Assembly (NCBI GenBank): GCA_026261815.1
Contig: JAMPIT010000258.1
Span: 14,189,501-14,253,500 of the forward strand
Length of the DNA stretch: 64,000 nt
Source: Monarcha castaneiventris obscurior
Taxonomy: Eukaryota > Chordata > Aves > Passeriformes > Monarchidae
Reading direction: 5' to 3'
The notes below the pieces were generated by a model. That model searched no databases, had not been told where the DNA came from, and was given only the letters and a program-made list of their open reading frames with translations. Both the position numbers and the translations under genes were made by a program. Below, piece by piece: positions 1-10,946 of this stretch. Each line of letters starts with the position of its first letter. The first letter of the stretch is position 1.

Positions 1-2495
1 TCAAATCTGTTCTTCTGATTTGCTGCATAAGGAGGACTTATCCCAGATCAGAATTGAAGAACCATTCTGTTAGAAACTGGTAAAAAACCAATTCTATTCT
101 CCAACTGAGGTGTATATAGCTGATCTGGATGTGTGTAAAAAAAAAAAATAGTTTGACCACCACGGTTTTACAAGTGTGGGTCTTGCATACATTTTAAAAA
201 TGTTTTTAATGGAAAGCTTGAGGTATTGACTGATTTAAGGTCTCTGACAGAAAGGGTAAAATACGAGCACCTAACATCAGGCTGGGCAGTAAAAGGGTTA
301 GAGCTCCACAATGATGTTTAAATGCCTTATAGATAGTAAATGTTTGTCATCTTACATAGGGATTATGTGAAGTGTTGGATTTTTTTGAAGTATAAGATGG
401 GTACCTAGAGGCAAGACAGGATCTCAAGATATCTTCCCTTTCTAACTTCTGAATTTGATGATTAATAAAAGTATGAATTCAATCTGAGATGTAGTCACAT
501 TTTTACCTTTTTTTGTTGTTTTTGTGGTTTGGGTTTGGGGAGGGGTATCATATGATAAAAAGGAATGTCTGAAGGAAACTTGCAGATATTGAAAATGTAT
601 TTTATTCTTATATTTGACTACTACAGAAAGTAGTCCTTCAGTGAGATAAAAGCAGCTTGAGGTTTCTATGAAATCATTGGGATCAGTTCCCAACAGTGTT
701 TTCAAAGTAAAAATTCCTTTAGAATCCTTACAGCTTCATTGTGCTGTTCCCTCCCTTTAGAGGGTCAAGTACAAATGTCTTTGCAAAAACGTATTTCTAA
801 GAATTGTGTATGTGTGTCTCTTTGCTTTGAAGCTTAAAAGCAACATACTTGCGATGTTCATTGACATGAGCTCCTGGTCAGTGAATCACAAATGGATGAA
901 CCAGTGACAAACTTGCACATTTCTTACTGGTGCTCAGCTTACAGGTCTAGATTTTGATGGATCACACATTGGCAATCTAATGTCTGATGGCAAGGTTGCA
1001 GCACAGAAACTCTTCAGGATGAAATGTTGTTGGAGTTTGAGAGGGAGGTCAGTGATCTGTTCCCATCTGTATGCAATCACGGTAACAGGTGTTTTCCTTC
1101 GCTGGGAGGTTGTTATCAGAAACTTCTTCCTTTGCCTTTGCTTCCAAGGCGCTGTGGAAGATCAGAAAGGACACAGCTGTAGCTATGTTGACACAAATGG
1201 AGCAAGGTCTTAGCAGCCTGGCAAACAGTGTGGTACATTCTGAGCGTGTTCAGTAAGTTCCAGGAAAAATTACTGCTGACTAGGGCAACAAAGAGAAAAT
1301 TGGAGTGCTGGAAAGGCTTGGTTAACTGAAATTCTTTCCCCACCAAGGTAATTTGCTTCCATTGAAGAATTGAAGACCTCATTTTGATTTAGTGGTGTAT
1401 TAATGCTTGGTCTACACAGCAGTATCACAAGAATCCCAGAAGTATTGCTCTTTACTTTGTATCTACATTGCTACTTTGAATGTATATGTAGTTATCTAAG
1501 TAACAGTTCAACAAAATGAATGCTTGATTGGGATGTTCTTTCAATTTCTCCCATCTTTGCCATCATACTTCTACTTGATGTTTGCATGGTCTGAGGATCT
1601 GAATGTCAGGATTCCATTAGTGACAGGTAACACCTTGGATAAGTAAAACATTATTCACCTATCTCACATTAACAGGCATGTTAATTCAGGTTAAGCTATC
1701 AATATGTAATCATTTTATAAATGTCCAGTGTTTATAAAATACCTGTTTTCAAATGCTTCCCTAACAAAAAGGCACTGTGTGTCCTCAGTTAATACATTAT
1801 CTTTATTTCCCTTTTTTCTCTGGCCACGTACTTTAGGAAGTGTGTATCTGGCAGGCTTGCTTACCAGTGGGAAAAACTAAGAGAGGAACTGAGCGGGCCG
1901 TAGTAAAAACATCCCACGGTGCCAGGAACAGGATCATGGTGGCAGAACACGTAATGTGATGTAACGTGCATGTCGTGATACGGTTTGTTAGTGCAAGCAC
2001 GTGGATTCATGTCCAGAGTGGCTCCACTTGCACAGAAGAATCTGCTCTGTGTTTAGGACATAACCTGGGGCCTTGGCTCCAGGATGACATCCACTCCAGA
2101 GAGCCACCTTCCTTGGCCACAGCACCCCTAGCTCATGGACTCGGGAAAGGAATTTCAGAGCAGGACGGAGTTTGCTGCAAGAGACGTTGCCTGCCAGGAG
2201 AAGTATTGCAGTGAGTGCTGGGAGGAAACTAACTCCCTGAAGTCTCATAAACTTATTTGGTCTTTTGTAAAGCCCCTCAAGGAAATTTGCAAGATCAGCA
2301 CAAAAGCTTTTTCACTTGGGATTTGTACAACACAAACCTAAATGCTTTAGGGCATACCTAGTATTATGTGTGAAGTTATTAAACAGGTCTTAATTCAGCT
2401 GGTACTTATTGACTAACAGAACTCAACTTTGACTTTTCTTGAACATTTTTTTTCATGTTTCAGGTTACTACAAAATCCTGTAAACTAAAATAATG
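1..2495. other. non-coding DNA, no gene recognised
   Basis: AT-rich sequence with frequent stops in all frames. The open frames present are short, lack family resemblance and show no paired splice sites. It could be intergenic DNA or UTR of an upstream gene. In mammals PRKACB lies upstream of SAMD13, but I found nothing resembling the last PRKACB coding exon here. Confidence 0.6.
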
Positions 2496-2498
2496 AAA

Positions 2499-2545
2499 GT
2501 AGATGATCTTTAAGGTTCCTTCCAACCCAAAGTATTCTATGACTG
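2499..2545 (+). mobile_element. CR1 LINE 3'-end fragment
   Basis: The stretch TAGATGATCTTTAAGG, then TTCCTTCCAACCCAAAG and TATTCTATGACT, matches the very conserved 3' terminus of avian CR1 retrotransposons, which ends in short repeats of the ATTCTATG type. Only the terminal 50 bases or so are clear, as expected for a 5'-truncated insertion. The orientation is plus. Confidence 0.75.
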
Positions 2546-2549
2546 CACC

Positions 2550-5500
2550 TTCAGGAGCTCTCCATAACCAACTGCTCTCATTACATTTATTTGCCAGTAG
2601 ATGTCACATTTACGTGGTGTGGAATGCTGTGTAAGAAATGTCAGCTGCAGAGCACAGTAAGAACAAGAGACTTGGAAAATATTTAAGAGCAGTAGGGAAT
2701 GAAAAATTTAGATTGTACCAGTCACATAATATGTCAGGTAATATATGCAATACTAACCATGAGTATTTGTTCTTTGTGTATTAGTAGATTTTGCCTTTAA
2801 ATCCTTTTGGAGTTAATAGTTGCAGTATTTTTTTTTACTGGTCTTCGTATCATATATATGAGCAAAAAAGAAGGTTTTTACACTAATTTGAATGAAAGCA
2901 TTTTTCCGTAATATGTATTATTGCATGGACTATATGAAAATTTCACTAAAAATTCCTTATTGATAGTTCCTCTTTTCATTTCAAGCTAGAACTGGAAGGG
3001 AGTGTCTGTTCTAATAGCCCACAATCACATTTCTGTTTTATGTGCCATTGAAGGTTCAGAAATACATTGTTTTTAACCAAAGATTGTCACTGATAAAAAT
3101 TGGAAAGTGCTCCTAAGCTGATTTGTTAAGTAAATAGTATTTATAGTGGAGTGGATATAAATTCTTTTGAGTTGGATGGTAATCAAATTTAGATGTATCT
3201 CTACTAATTATGTTTACAGGCAAAAGAACAACTGTTCATATTTTTCTGAATTATGTGATCACCAGAGCAGTTGGGGAGCAAGTTACAGCAAATGTGCTCT
3301 TGAGAGTAACCGTGATCAGAGCGTCATCAACCAATTTAAGAGCTGAGTAAGTTTCTAAATGATCAGTTTAACTGTTATAACATTAAGGCAGAATGGTTGA
3401 ATGTCAGGTCTGCTCATGTTCAGATGCATATGGGTTTGGTTTATATCACAAGAGAGAGTAGAAGGAAAAACAGGATTTCTAATGTGTGACTGGAACATTT
3501 GCCCCCCTGTAACAGCGGTTCTTTTCTTGCAGTCTGTTTTGGCAACCACTGTCTACCAAAGCAACATGTGCATCCTCTGAGCTTGGATATTGACACAGAA
3601 ATCATAGGGATGTCATTTCTTTTGGTCTGCTCGCAGTTCAGTGCCTAAGAGCAGACAGAGCACCCATAAGTTCCCCCAACAGAACCAGTAACTGAGAGTT
3701 GCAGAAAATGCCCTTCTCTGGGTCCACAGTGCTTTCAGAGGGCTGAGGAGCAGCATCCTCCAAGGCTGAGCAAAGAATGAAATGCCAGACTCTAGTCTTC
3801 CACACCGGGCATCGCTTCTGGCAGTTACAGCAAAATAACAACATGGAAAGAAGATGCCAGTATTTACTGGGATGGGGTCTCTTTACAAATGCTAGTAATC
3901 TGGATATTTCTGACAGTCAGGTTATTCACTCCTGGGAGAAAAGCTTCCCAGCAAAGTAGGGAAAAAAAACTAGCACTAATTTTTTAATGTACTCTTTGAA
4001 ATGAAATTGAGATTTCTGCTTGTGTTTTGTTGACGCATGTCTGTCTGTAACTGTTTTTCTGAGTGCATCACCATGTTGTGCTTTTCCATTTGCCTCAGTT
4101 GTACAACTAAAGTGCTACATTTTAGATTTCCCAGAGAAGTAGTAACTATTTCACTGAGATGTCTGAGCCAAGTTTATGTAAAATGTTTTTATGATGTTGG
4201 ATCCTGTTTAACAGTGTTAGTATTTCATATGAATACTTTTTATAAGCTTCTTGCTACATTATTACAAGTTGGGCAAATATGTGGCAGGTATGCTAGTATG
4301 GGCACAATGAGCTGTGTTTTATACAATGCTTTTTAAATATAAAGTATAAGCTTTAAAATAACAAAGGTTTAAGTCTAGACAGAAGCTTTATTAAATATGA
4401 GAAACTACCACAATAAGGAGTTGCACAACAAAATAAGTAGGGCAGGAAATTCTCAGTGAAGTGGATATAATTCACGTGCAGGAGGATTTATTTAAGCAAT
4501 TCAGTCTCGGAAAAAAGACGAACCAAAAGCAGAAAGATATCACTGGCCTTGGATTGTAGTCATCTGCTGTACACGTTCATTTTTAGGCTGGTGAGTTAAT
4601 GAAGAGGGTGCAACTCCAGTCATTTTACTGGAGATTCATATGATTACGAAAAAAAAAGGTTGGGTAATGCATACTGTATAAAAAGTACCTTAGGATACTA
4701 AAGCAAAGGTTTCAGGGCCTCCCCACCAGGACAAAAGCAAGGTCTTTGCCCCCCCTGCCTGGTCAGTTAGTTGGAGCAGTGCTGCTCCCCTCAGGCTGGC
4801 AGCCCAGAGCTGTGTCACTGCTCCAGCACTGGGCACTGGCAGAGCTCTCAGCCTGACAGCCAGAGCTTTCACAAAAGGTTGTGCATGTCTCCAGACCTGT
4901 TCTTTACCTCCTAAGAGTGCACCCAGGTAAATGTATGGAAGGTAAACTGAGGCCGACTGGCTGCTGTGCTCTGACCTTGTGTTTAACACACACTGTAACA
5001 TAACTGCCTCAAAAATGAATGCCAGCCTGGTACCACGTTGCTCTGCTGCATTCTGGCCACGGGTTTTCTGCCTCCCTTCCCTCCACACTTGCTTAGCACC
5101 ACTGCTATCTTTAGGCTTTTGTCTAGGCTTTATGCAGAACTTCAGAGCAACATGAAAATACCCAGCCATGCAGAAGACCCTGGCAGGTCAGAGGGGGACT
5201 GTGAAGAAGACACAGCAGGGCTTTTGGAGGACCTTCCTGGCCAAGGCAGGAACTGAAGAGAGGCACTTCATTGCTGGACTCCATGGGCTGGGAACTGTCT
5301 CCCATTCTGGGAACTGTCTCTCTGTGCAGTGCTGAAGTAGGGAAGGGAGAGCAGGACAACAGGTATTAAGCTGTTGATGCTGTGGAGAAAGGTAAGCGGC
5401 AAAATTCCATTCAAGAAAATAAAAGACTATGGACAGGAGTGGAAAAGATCTTAACTGAGGAAAGACGGTGTTCTGAGAGTAAAGTGCTGGAAAGGTGCAA

Positions 5501-6370
5501 ATGGACCGGTAACAGGGATTTTTCCTCTTTCTGGGTGGATAGTAGTTGCTAGGAACTGTGGAAAAAATCCTTAGTTATTTACTAGTCCAAGGAGGTCTCA
5601 AATCATCAGTACCATATAGCTGTAATAAAAGTGTAGTGTGGAACGGGGGGCCATTCAGAGGAGACTGGAAAGGGAGAAGGTACTGCTGAGACCCTACTGC
5701 AGCTCAGGGTGCAGCTCCAAATGTCCTCTCCTGGAAGGTGAATGTACAGAAAGGTGAAAGGGGAACAAGATCAGAAAATGCAGACCATACAAGGGCTGTG
5801 GTCATTCAGACAGCTGAGTCTATATAAGAATGTAAATACTGGAGAAACAGAGAAGTCAAATATTAAACTAAATATTAAACTAAAGATTATTACTACAGGA
5901 ACGAACAGGTATAAACTGTTTATATATTTTTCAAGTTGTAGATGAATTGTTCCTAATCCCCAGCAAAGAGGAGCCGGACAGAGCCTTTCTGCTGGGCAGT
6001 GGGGTGAGATTCCTTATGGGCCCCGAGCCAGCGCTGAGTGAGGATGGGGCTGTGTGAGGGCTTGTGATGGCAGGAGATCAAACCCCATGGCCTGGACGGT
6101 CCCTTTTCAGTCTTGTATTGCTAGGAGGGAAATGATGCAAAAGGGATCTTTAGACTGTTGTTATTAACTGACTGGACATAGCAATGCACTAATTCAAGTT
6201 GCAGGGCAAGCTGGCGTCTCACACCCATGTCACTTCCACACCCATAACAGAAGTTACTTAGACACAGCCTGTGCCCCCATTGGATTCTCGTGCTGCCAGT
6301 GCTGTGCATTACGAGGAATTGATTATTTTTTTGCCGCCAGCCACATCTGGATGAAATCTCTCCGGTTTAC
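2550..6370. other. non-coding DNA, no gene recognised
   Basis: No exon is recognised. A 159-codon minus-strand open frame at 4690-5169 has no recognisable domain and is treated as chance. A short imperfect direct repeat built on GGGAACTGTCTC lies near 5,288-5,322, and TATTAAACTAAA is duplicated near 5,860-5,885. Confidence 0.55.
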
Positions 6371-6384
6371 TTTCTTCCTCACAG

Positions 6385-6660
6385 TGAGCAGCAGGAACCA
6401 CAAACGATCGCGGCCAGCCCCGAAATGTCTCCCTGAAAACCCAGAGGAGAAGCAAGCGCCTTCAAGCGTTTGTTGCTCGCTGCGGTTCAGCTCCCAGCGG
6501 CACCAGCAGCCTCCGGCGCCGCCCCCGCTGCTCCCGCCGGGGCCGTGAGGGGAAGGCGCGGCCGGGGCGGGCCTGGCGCGGCCCCCGCGGGACTACAGCT
6601 CCCAGCAGCCCCCGCGGCGCGGGCGGTGCGCGGCCTGTCCTGCTGAGGGCACGGGCCTTT
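6385..6660. promoter_or_regulatory. CpG island, orphan promoter candidate
   Basis: An abrupt change from AT-rich flanks to very G+C- and CpG-rich sequence, with GGCGCGGCCGG-type runs, is typical of a vertebrate housekeeping promoter. It contains a ZNF143-type element. No coding exon can be attached on either strand. It may drive a non-coding RNA or supply an alternative upstream first exon for SAMD13. Confidence 0.6.
6592..6610 (+). promoter_or_regulatory. ZNF143 (STAF/SBS-type) binding motif
   Basis: ACTACAGCTCCCAGCAGCC closely matches the long ACTACAnnTCCCAGnAnGC element bound by ZNF143/THAP11, which is common within about 100 bp of CpG-island transcription starts and often found in divergent promoters. 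Its position inside the CpG island supports real promoter activity. Confidence 0.65.
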
Positions 6661-9025
6661 CTTGAGGGCACGAGGGCTCTGAGATGCTTGGTCGTTGTTG
6701 GCAAGGAAATACGTGTTTTATACCGGGCTACATCCATTCTACTCTGCATAATGCTAGCTTATTGAGAGGGGCTTCCTTCAGTGTGAAACCACACAGGTCC
6801 TGTGTTTTCCTCCCTCAGCTTCCGCAATGTATGCGTTTTAACCATGTTTTTACCCAGGGCACTGGAATAAAGAAGGTTCAAAGGGCTTTATTTAGCTCTG
6901 GGGAGCTGAAATTCAGTACCTTCTGCACAGCTAACAAGGTGCTACACTCTCCTTTGCCATCTGCACCATGCATTTTGTTTTCTACTGTTTCATTGCCAGG
7001 GAAAAAAGGATAGCTTTGCAGTAGGAAACTGGCATTTTTCAATACCCAGAAAACAGGGTCCACTGGTGTCCAATACCTGCACTAAGCTTTGCGTGTTTCC
7101 CCTTGTGTGATAGCAGAAATTCAGACACACAATGGACTGACCCCTTAACATGGATCTACCAACCCTGGTCTCACTTGATACCCTGCATGCCTTAGAAACG
7201 TTTGTTTTATGGGTTTTTTTGGGTTTTTTTGCCAGGAGTGGGATGCAAATAGTGAAACAAAAGGTAAATTCACGTTTCTGCTTTATCTCCCTCCAGACAT
7301 AATTTCATTATAATTAAATTACCTTACCCCAATGAATGAAAATACAAGCCACAGATCATATTCCACACTGAATTTTTCCACAACCCATTTCCTTAACATT
7401 CCTCTCTTTGCTGTTCAAGGTCCTCTAGAAGGAATGCATGCACTGTAGGAGCCTCACTTCAACAACTCAAAGGATTAACTGAAGAACATGATGAAAGGGA
7501 GAGTGTGAGTAAAATAGCTCATTTATATTTGTATCCTCAAATGTCAGTTCATTACCAAAGTTAGAAACCAGCTGATGCAGAAAACTCATTATGGCTTCTT
7601 TTAGAATGTTTATTTCTTTAGAGACAGAAAAGAATTGCCTTGCTTGGCTCACTTGTCCCAACACAAATATGCCACGTTTTACAGTACACTTTGGGATGGG
7701 AAGAGGGTTTTCTTTAGGGTACAGTACACTTAATACTCTATTTATCTTGTTTATCTGCATTTATTTAAATCCCAAAGCAGTGAGGACTGTTACTGTCCTC
7801 TGTTCTCATTGCTTCTGTCGATACTTGAGTGCTGTTACTTGCAAAGCTCCTGCAACCTTTGGTTATTTATCTGACAGCCCATAATTAAGACAAAATGAAG
7901 TGGTTGGGGAAGTCGTGTCTACAGTCCTTTGCCCAAAAGTCCACTTTCCTGGTAATTTTAGTGCTTGTAACTGTGTCCAGTTAGCAGTTAGGTGACCTGG
8001 ATCTCCGTGCAGCTGGGGTGCAGTGAGCTTTGTCTGGGAGTGAGACGGACGCAAAGGGCCTGGGACAGCCCCATGTCCCCGCTCTGGTGGCCAAGCAGGC
8101 TCTGTCTGTCTGTGCCAGCTGGGCACTCGTGTCAGAGCTCTGCGGCGGAAATCAGGACGGAGTCACCAGTAGGTTCTGTGTGAATCCCCAGGGAATTTGT
8201 AATGTCCCCCTTGCCTTGCAGCAAACAGCAGGAGTTTCATTTGAGTGGCTTGACTCAGAAGGAATTTTTCAAGTAAAACATCCCACAAATTTGAAGTAAC
8301 CCGGGCTGTTAAGGATAGTCAAAAGGCCACAGCATCTCAGTAGTGGTTGGGAAGCAGCCCTGGCTGCAAAGCCTGTGTGTGGGGAAGGCAGGGTGTGTTG
8401 ATATTCCTTGCTTTGTTCCCCTTGCACTGACAGTGCATCCATGTAATGTTTCTATGCCATTAGAAAACATCAGGAATCAAGGACATAACTGAAGAAATAA
8501 AAAAATAGTGTAAAAAGAAAAAAATAAATGTTGCCAGAAAAACTTGAGAATTGTTGTATTAAACTCTGTAGGTGAGATGTTATTGCTAGTGAGACAGACT
8601 TAGTAATCTGTAAGCTCTTTGAGTTGAATCTTTCTGTACGGTAAATCCCGTGGGTATGGTCTCCTTGTGAAATAAAGTCTGGAGCTTAGACGAGTAACAT
8701 CTGTAGACTCAGTGCCTCCATCTCCTCTCCTTCCCCAGTGCCGGCGGTGGCACGGTGGGGGTGACTCCCTTTTGCTGTCCTTGGTCACTCCTCCCCATCA
8801 CCCCGAGCCTGCAGTTGCACGAGTTCCACAGAAAGCCAAGTGTCTGCTACTCACATGCGTGTTGACGAACTCATTCTAGGAATGAATTTTTGTAACTATA
8901 TCAATTTTCCGAGATCTGGCGACTCCTATTCCCTACCTTGTGTAGGAAGGCACTGCATCCTTCAACAACTAGCTGGGGATTCGTTTCCTTTCCGTTACCT
9001 CTTACACCCCGCTTGGTAGGAGGAG
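6661..9025. other. non-coding DNA between two CpG islands
   Basis: No exon is recognised. A short stretch near 8,600-8,690 beginning CTGTAAGCTCTTTGAG resembles the 3' part of old L2/CR1-type LINEs, but it is too short to call. Confidence 0.5.
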
Positions 9026-9029
9026 TAGA

Positions 9030-9790
9030 AATGTCCACAAGGAGGCCCCAAGAACCTCACGCCATGAACCGAGCCCCGAGTGCCGCTCTCGGGCCGTGTG
9101 CCGCCGGCAGCTCCGCGCCCACCCATGCCTCCCCCCGGCCCCGGCGCTGCCCGCGGCTGCCCCGCAGGTAAGCGCTGCCGGGGGAGGCCGCTCGGCGGAG
9201 GCGTCGCTCCGCGCCCCGCTCCGCCCCGCTGCCGTCCGCAGCCCCACGGCCCCGCGGAGCCCTCCCGCGCCGGGCGGGGCCGGGTGCGGCGGGGCCGGGT
9301 GCGGCGGGCCCGCGGCGCGGCGCCTTTAACGCGGCGGCCATGACGCGGGCGGTCCGTGTGTGGCGGGCGCGTCACGGGGCCGGGCGGGGCCGCTCCCGGT
9401 GTCACTCGGAGCCTCCGCGGAGCGCCCGCTGCCGCCGGGGGGCGGGGGCCGCGGGCTCCGCCGCTCCGCAGCAGCCGGTAGCCATGCGCTGCTTTAGTTG
9501 CTCGTAGGTAGGTTTTTCTGCCTTGCTTCCCCCGCCCGCAGTCAGAACTGACACTGTGGTGCAGCATAAGCGAGCGGGCTCGGGGTGCCCGTGCGATGCC
9601 GAACGCGTGTCACAGCCCCGGCGCAGCCGCGGGAGCGGAGCCCCGGGAGCGCCGCCGCCCGGGCCCGGGGGCTCCGCGGGACGGGCCCGCCCCAGCCGGG
9701 GGCTCCGGGCCGTGCGCGGTCGCGGCGCGGGGCGTTCCGCGGGCAGGCTGGTGCGGGTGTCGTCTGCAGTCACCTCAGGTGAACCGAGAA
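9030..9790 (+). promoter_or_regulatory. CpG island, likely SAMD13 promoter and 5' exon
   Basis: This is about 750 bp of extremely CpG-rich DNA, lying about 1.1 kb upstream of the first coding exon of SAMD13. Several plus-strand splice donors could end a non-coding first exon: CAG|GTAAGC (GT at 9168), GTAG|GTAGGT (GT at 9508) and CTCAG|GTGAAC (GT near 9779). The acceptor they would join is the one before SAMD13 coding exon 1. The many overlapping open frames on both strands follow from the scarcity of stop codons in GC-rich DNA. The assignment to SAMD13 is inferred from position and strand. Confidence 0.6.
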
Positions 9791-10893
9791 GTGATTTCAG
9801 GGAATGCGTAGAGTTGTTTGGTCAGCGGTGCAGGAAGAAGCATCTTTTCGATTAGTTTGTTACTGTTTTCTTGGTGCTTTACATGCTGCTACATGTATAA
9901 TAAAGGGTCTTTTTTTTTTTTTCCCCACAGCAGTATTAATTGCTATTCTCTATTTTTGTAAAGTTTTAGCTGATGAGCATGATTTCCCTATTCTGTACTT
10001 CCCAGAGCTTTGAGACATTTCACTGGCATCCATTAGTGCTACAGCAAGAATATCCTGAGTCCTTGGTCCGTTCTCTGGTGCTCTCTGAAATAGAAATGGC
10101 TTACTTGAGAACAGAAAGGAAAGCTTGGGTCATTTCTGCATGTTCTGTGGGGTGGTGGAAAAAGCTATGTGGTGGAAGTACGCCAGTGTGCTGCAAGGAA
10201 GGAAACGAACTGGATTTTATCCTGTGTCCTTCGTGTGCTCCTTTCCTTTTTGGAATTCAGTGTAGCATACTTATAGAAGAAGCCGCTCTAGTGCAGAAAG
10301 AGAGGTCTTATGGATAATATACTGATTTAGGCCTCAGGAGTTTGGTGCTCCACTAGTAACTCTGCTTACCAGCTTTATGTGTGCAGTGGGCATAAGTGAC
10401 ATGCTTGTCTGTATCCAAGTCCACATTCATAAAACAAGGCTATGGATTTACAAACTTTTCTAAAGATCTTCCATGTGTTCGCATCTTCTGTATCACAGGA
10501 TGACTGAAGGCCTATTAAGCTCTCCTGACACATCTCTATATTGCAAGTCAATCTCTACATTTATGAATCCATACATGATCAAAATTTTAACACTTGTAAA
10601 AAAGATTAAATGTAATATTATCTTCCTTGATTTTCTGGCAAGAAATATTTCTTGTGTTTGAAGCGCAGGTCAACTTTTTTTTTCAAGTTCATTAGCAACT
10701 ACCAGCTTTGCCAGGCTTCTGAGAAAATCAGTCTTTGACAGCACTGTTGATCTCAAGTGGAAACATGCTTGTGTCTCTGTAGAATGCTTGTTTCTGTTAC
10801 ATTATCCTGCTCTTGTCATACTACCAGTAATTAAACACAACTTTTTTTTCCTCCCTATTGATCAGTTGCTGAAGTAAAACTTCTGTCCTCCCT

Positions 10894-10946
10894 ATGCTAA
10901 CTGTTGACATGGAAAACAAGGAAAATGGCTCTCTGGATGTCAAAAA
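10894..10946 (+). CDS. SAMD13: SAMD13 coding exon 1
   Basis: The exon probably begins at 10866, after the acceptor ...CTATTGATCAG, with 28 bases of 5' UTR. ATG is at 10894-10896. It encodes [17 protein letters not shown] plus two bases of an Asn codon, followed by the donor GTAAGT at 10947. Confidence 0.93.

Noticed and set aside
4690..5169. 159-codon minus-strand open frame, among the longest single frames in the window
   Set aside because: No recognisable domain, low-complexity Ala/Leu/Arg-rich composition in a GC-richer patch, no promoter or splice context. Judged a chance frame.
8600..8690. CTGTAAGCTCTTTGAG and flanks as an L2/CR1-type LINE 3' fragment
   Set aside because: Only one short block matches, with no second ordered block to support it.
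8995..9773. Many overlapping long open frames on both strands in the CpG island
   Set aside because: They are rich in Pro, Arg, Ala and Gly, occur in several frames at once and reflect the scarcity of stop codons in GC-rich DNA.
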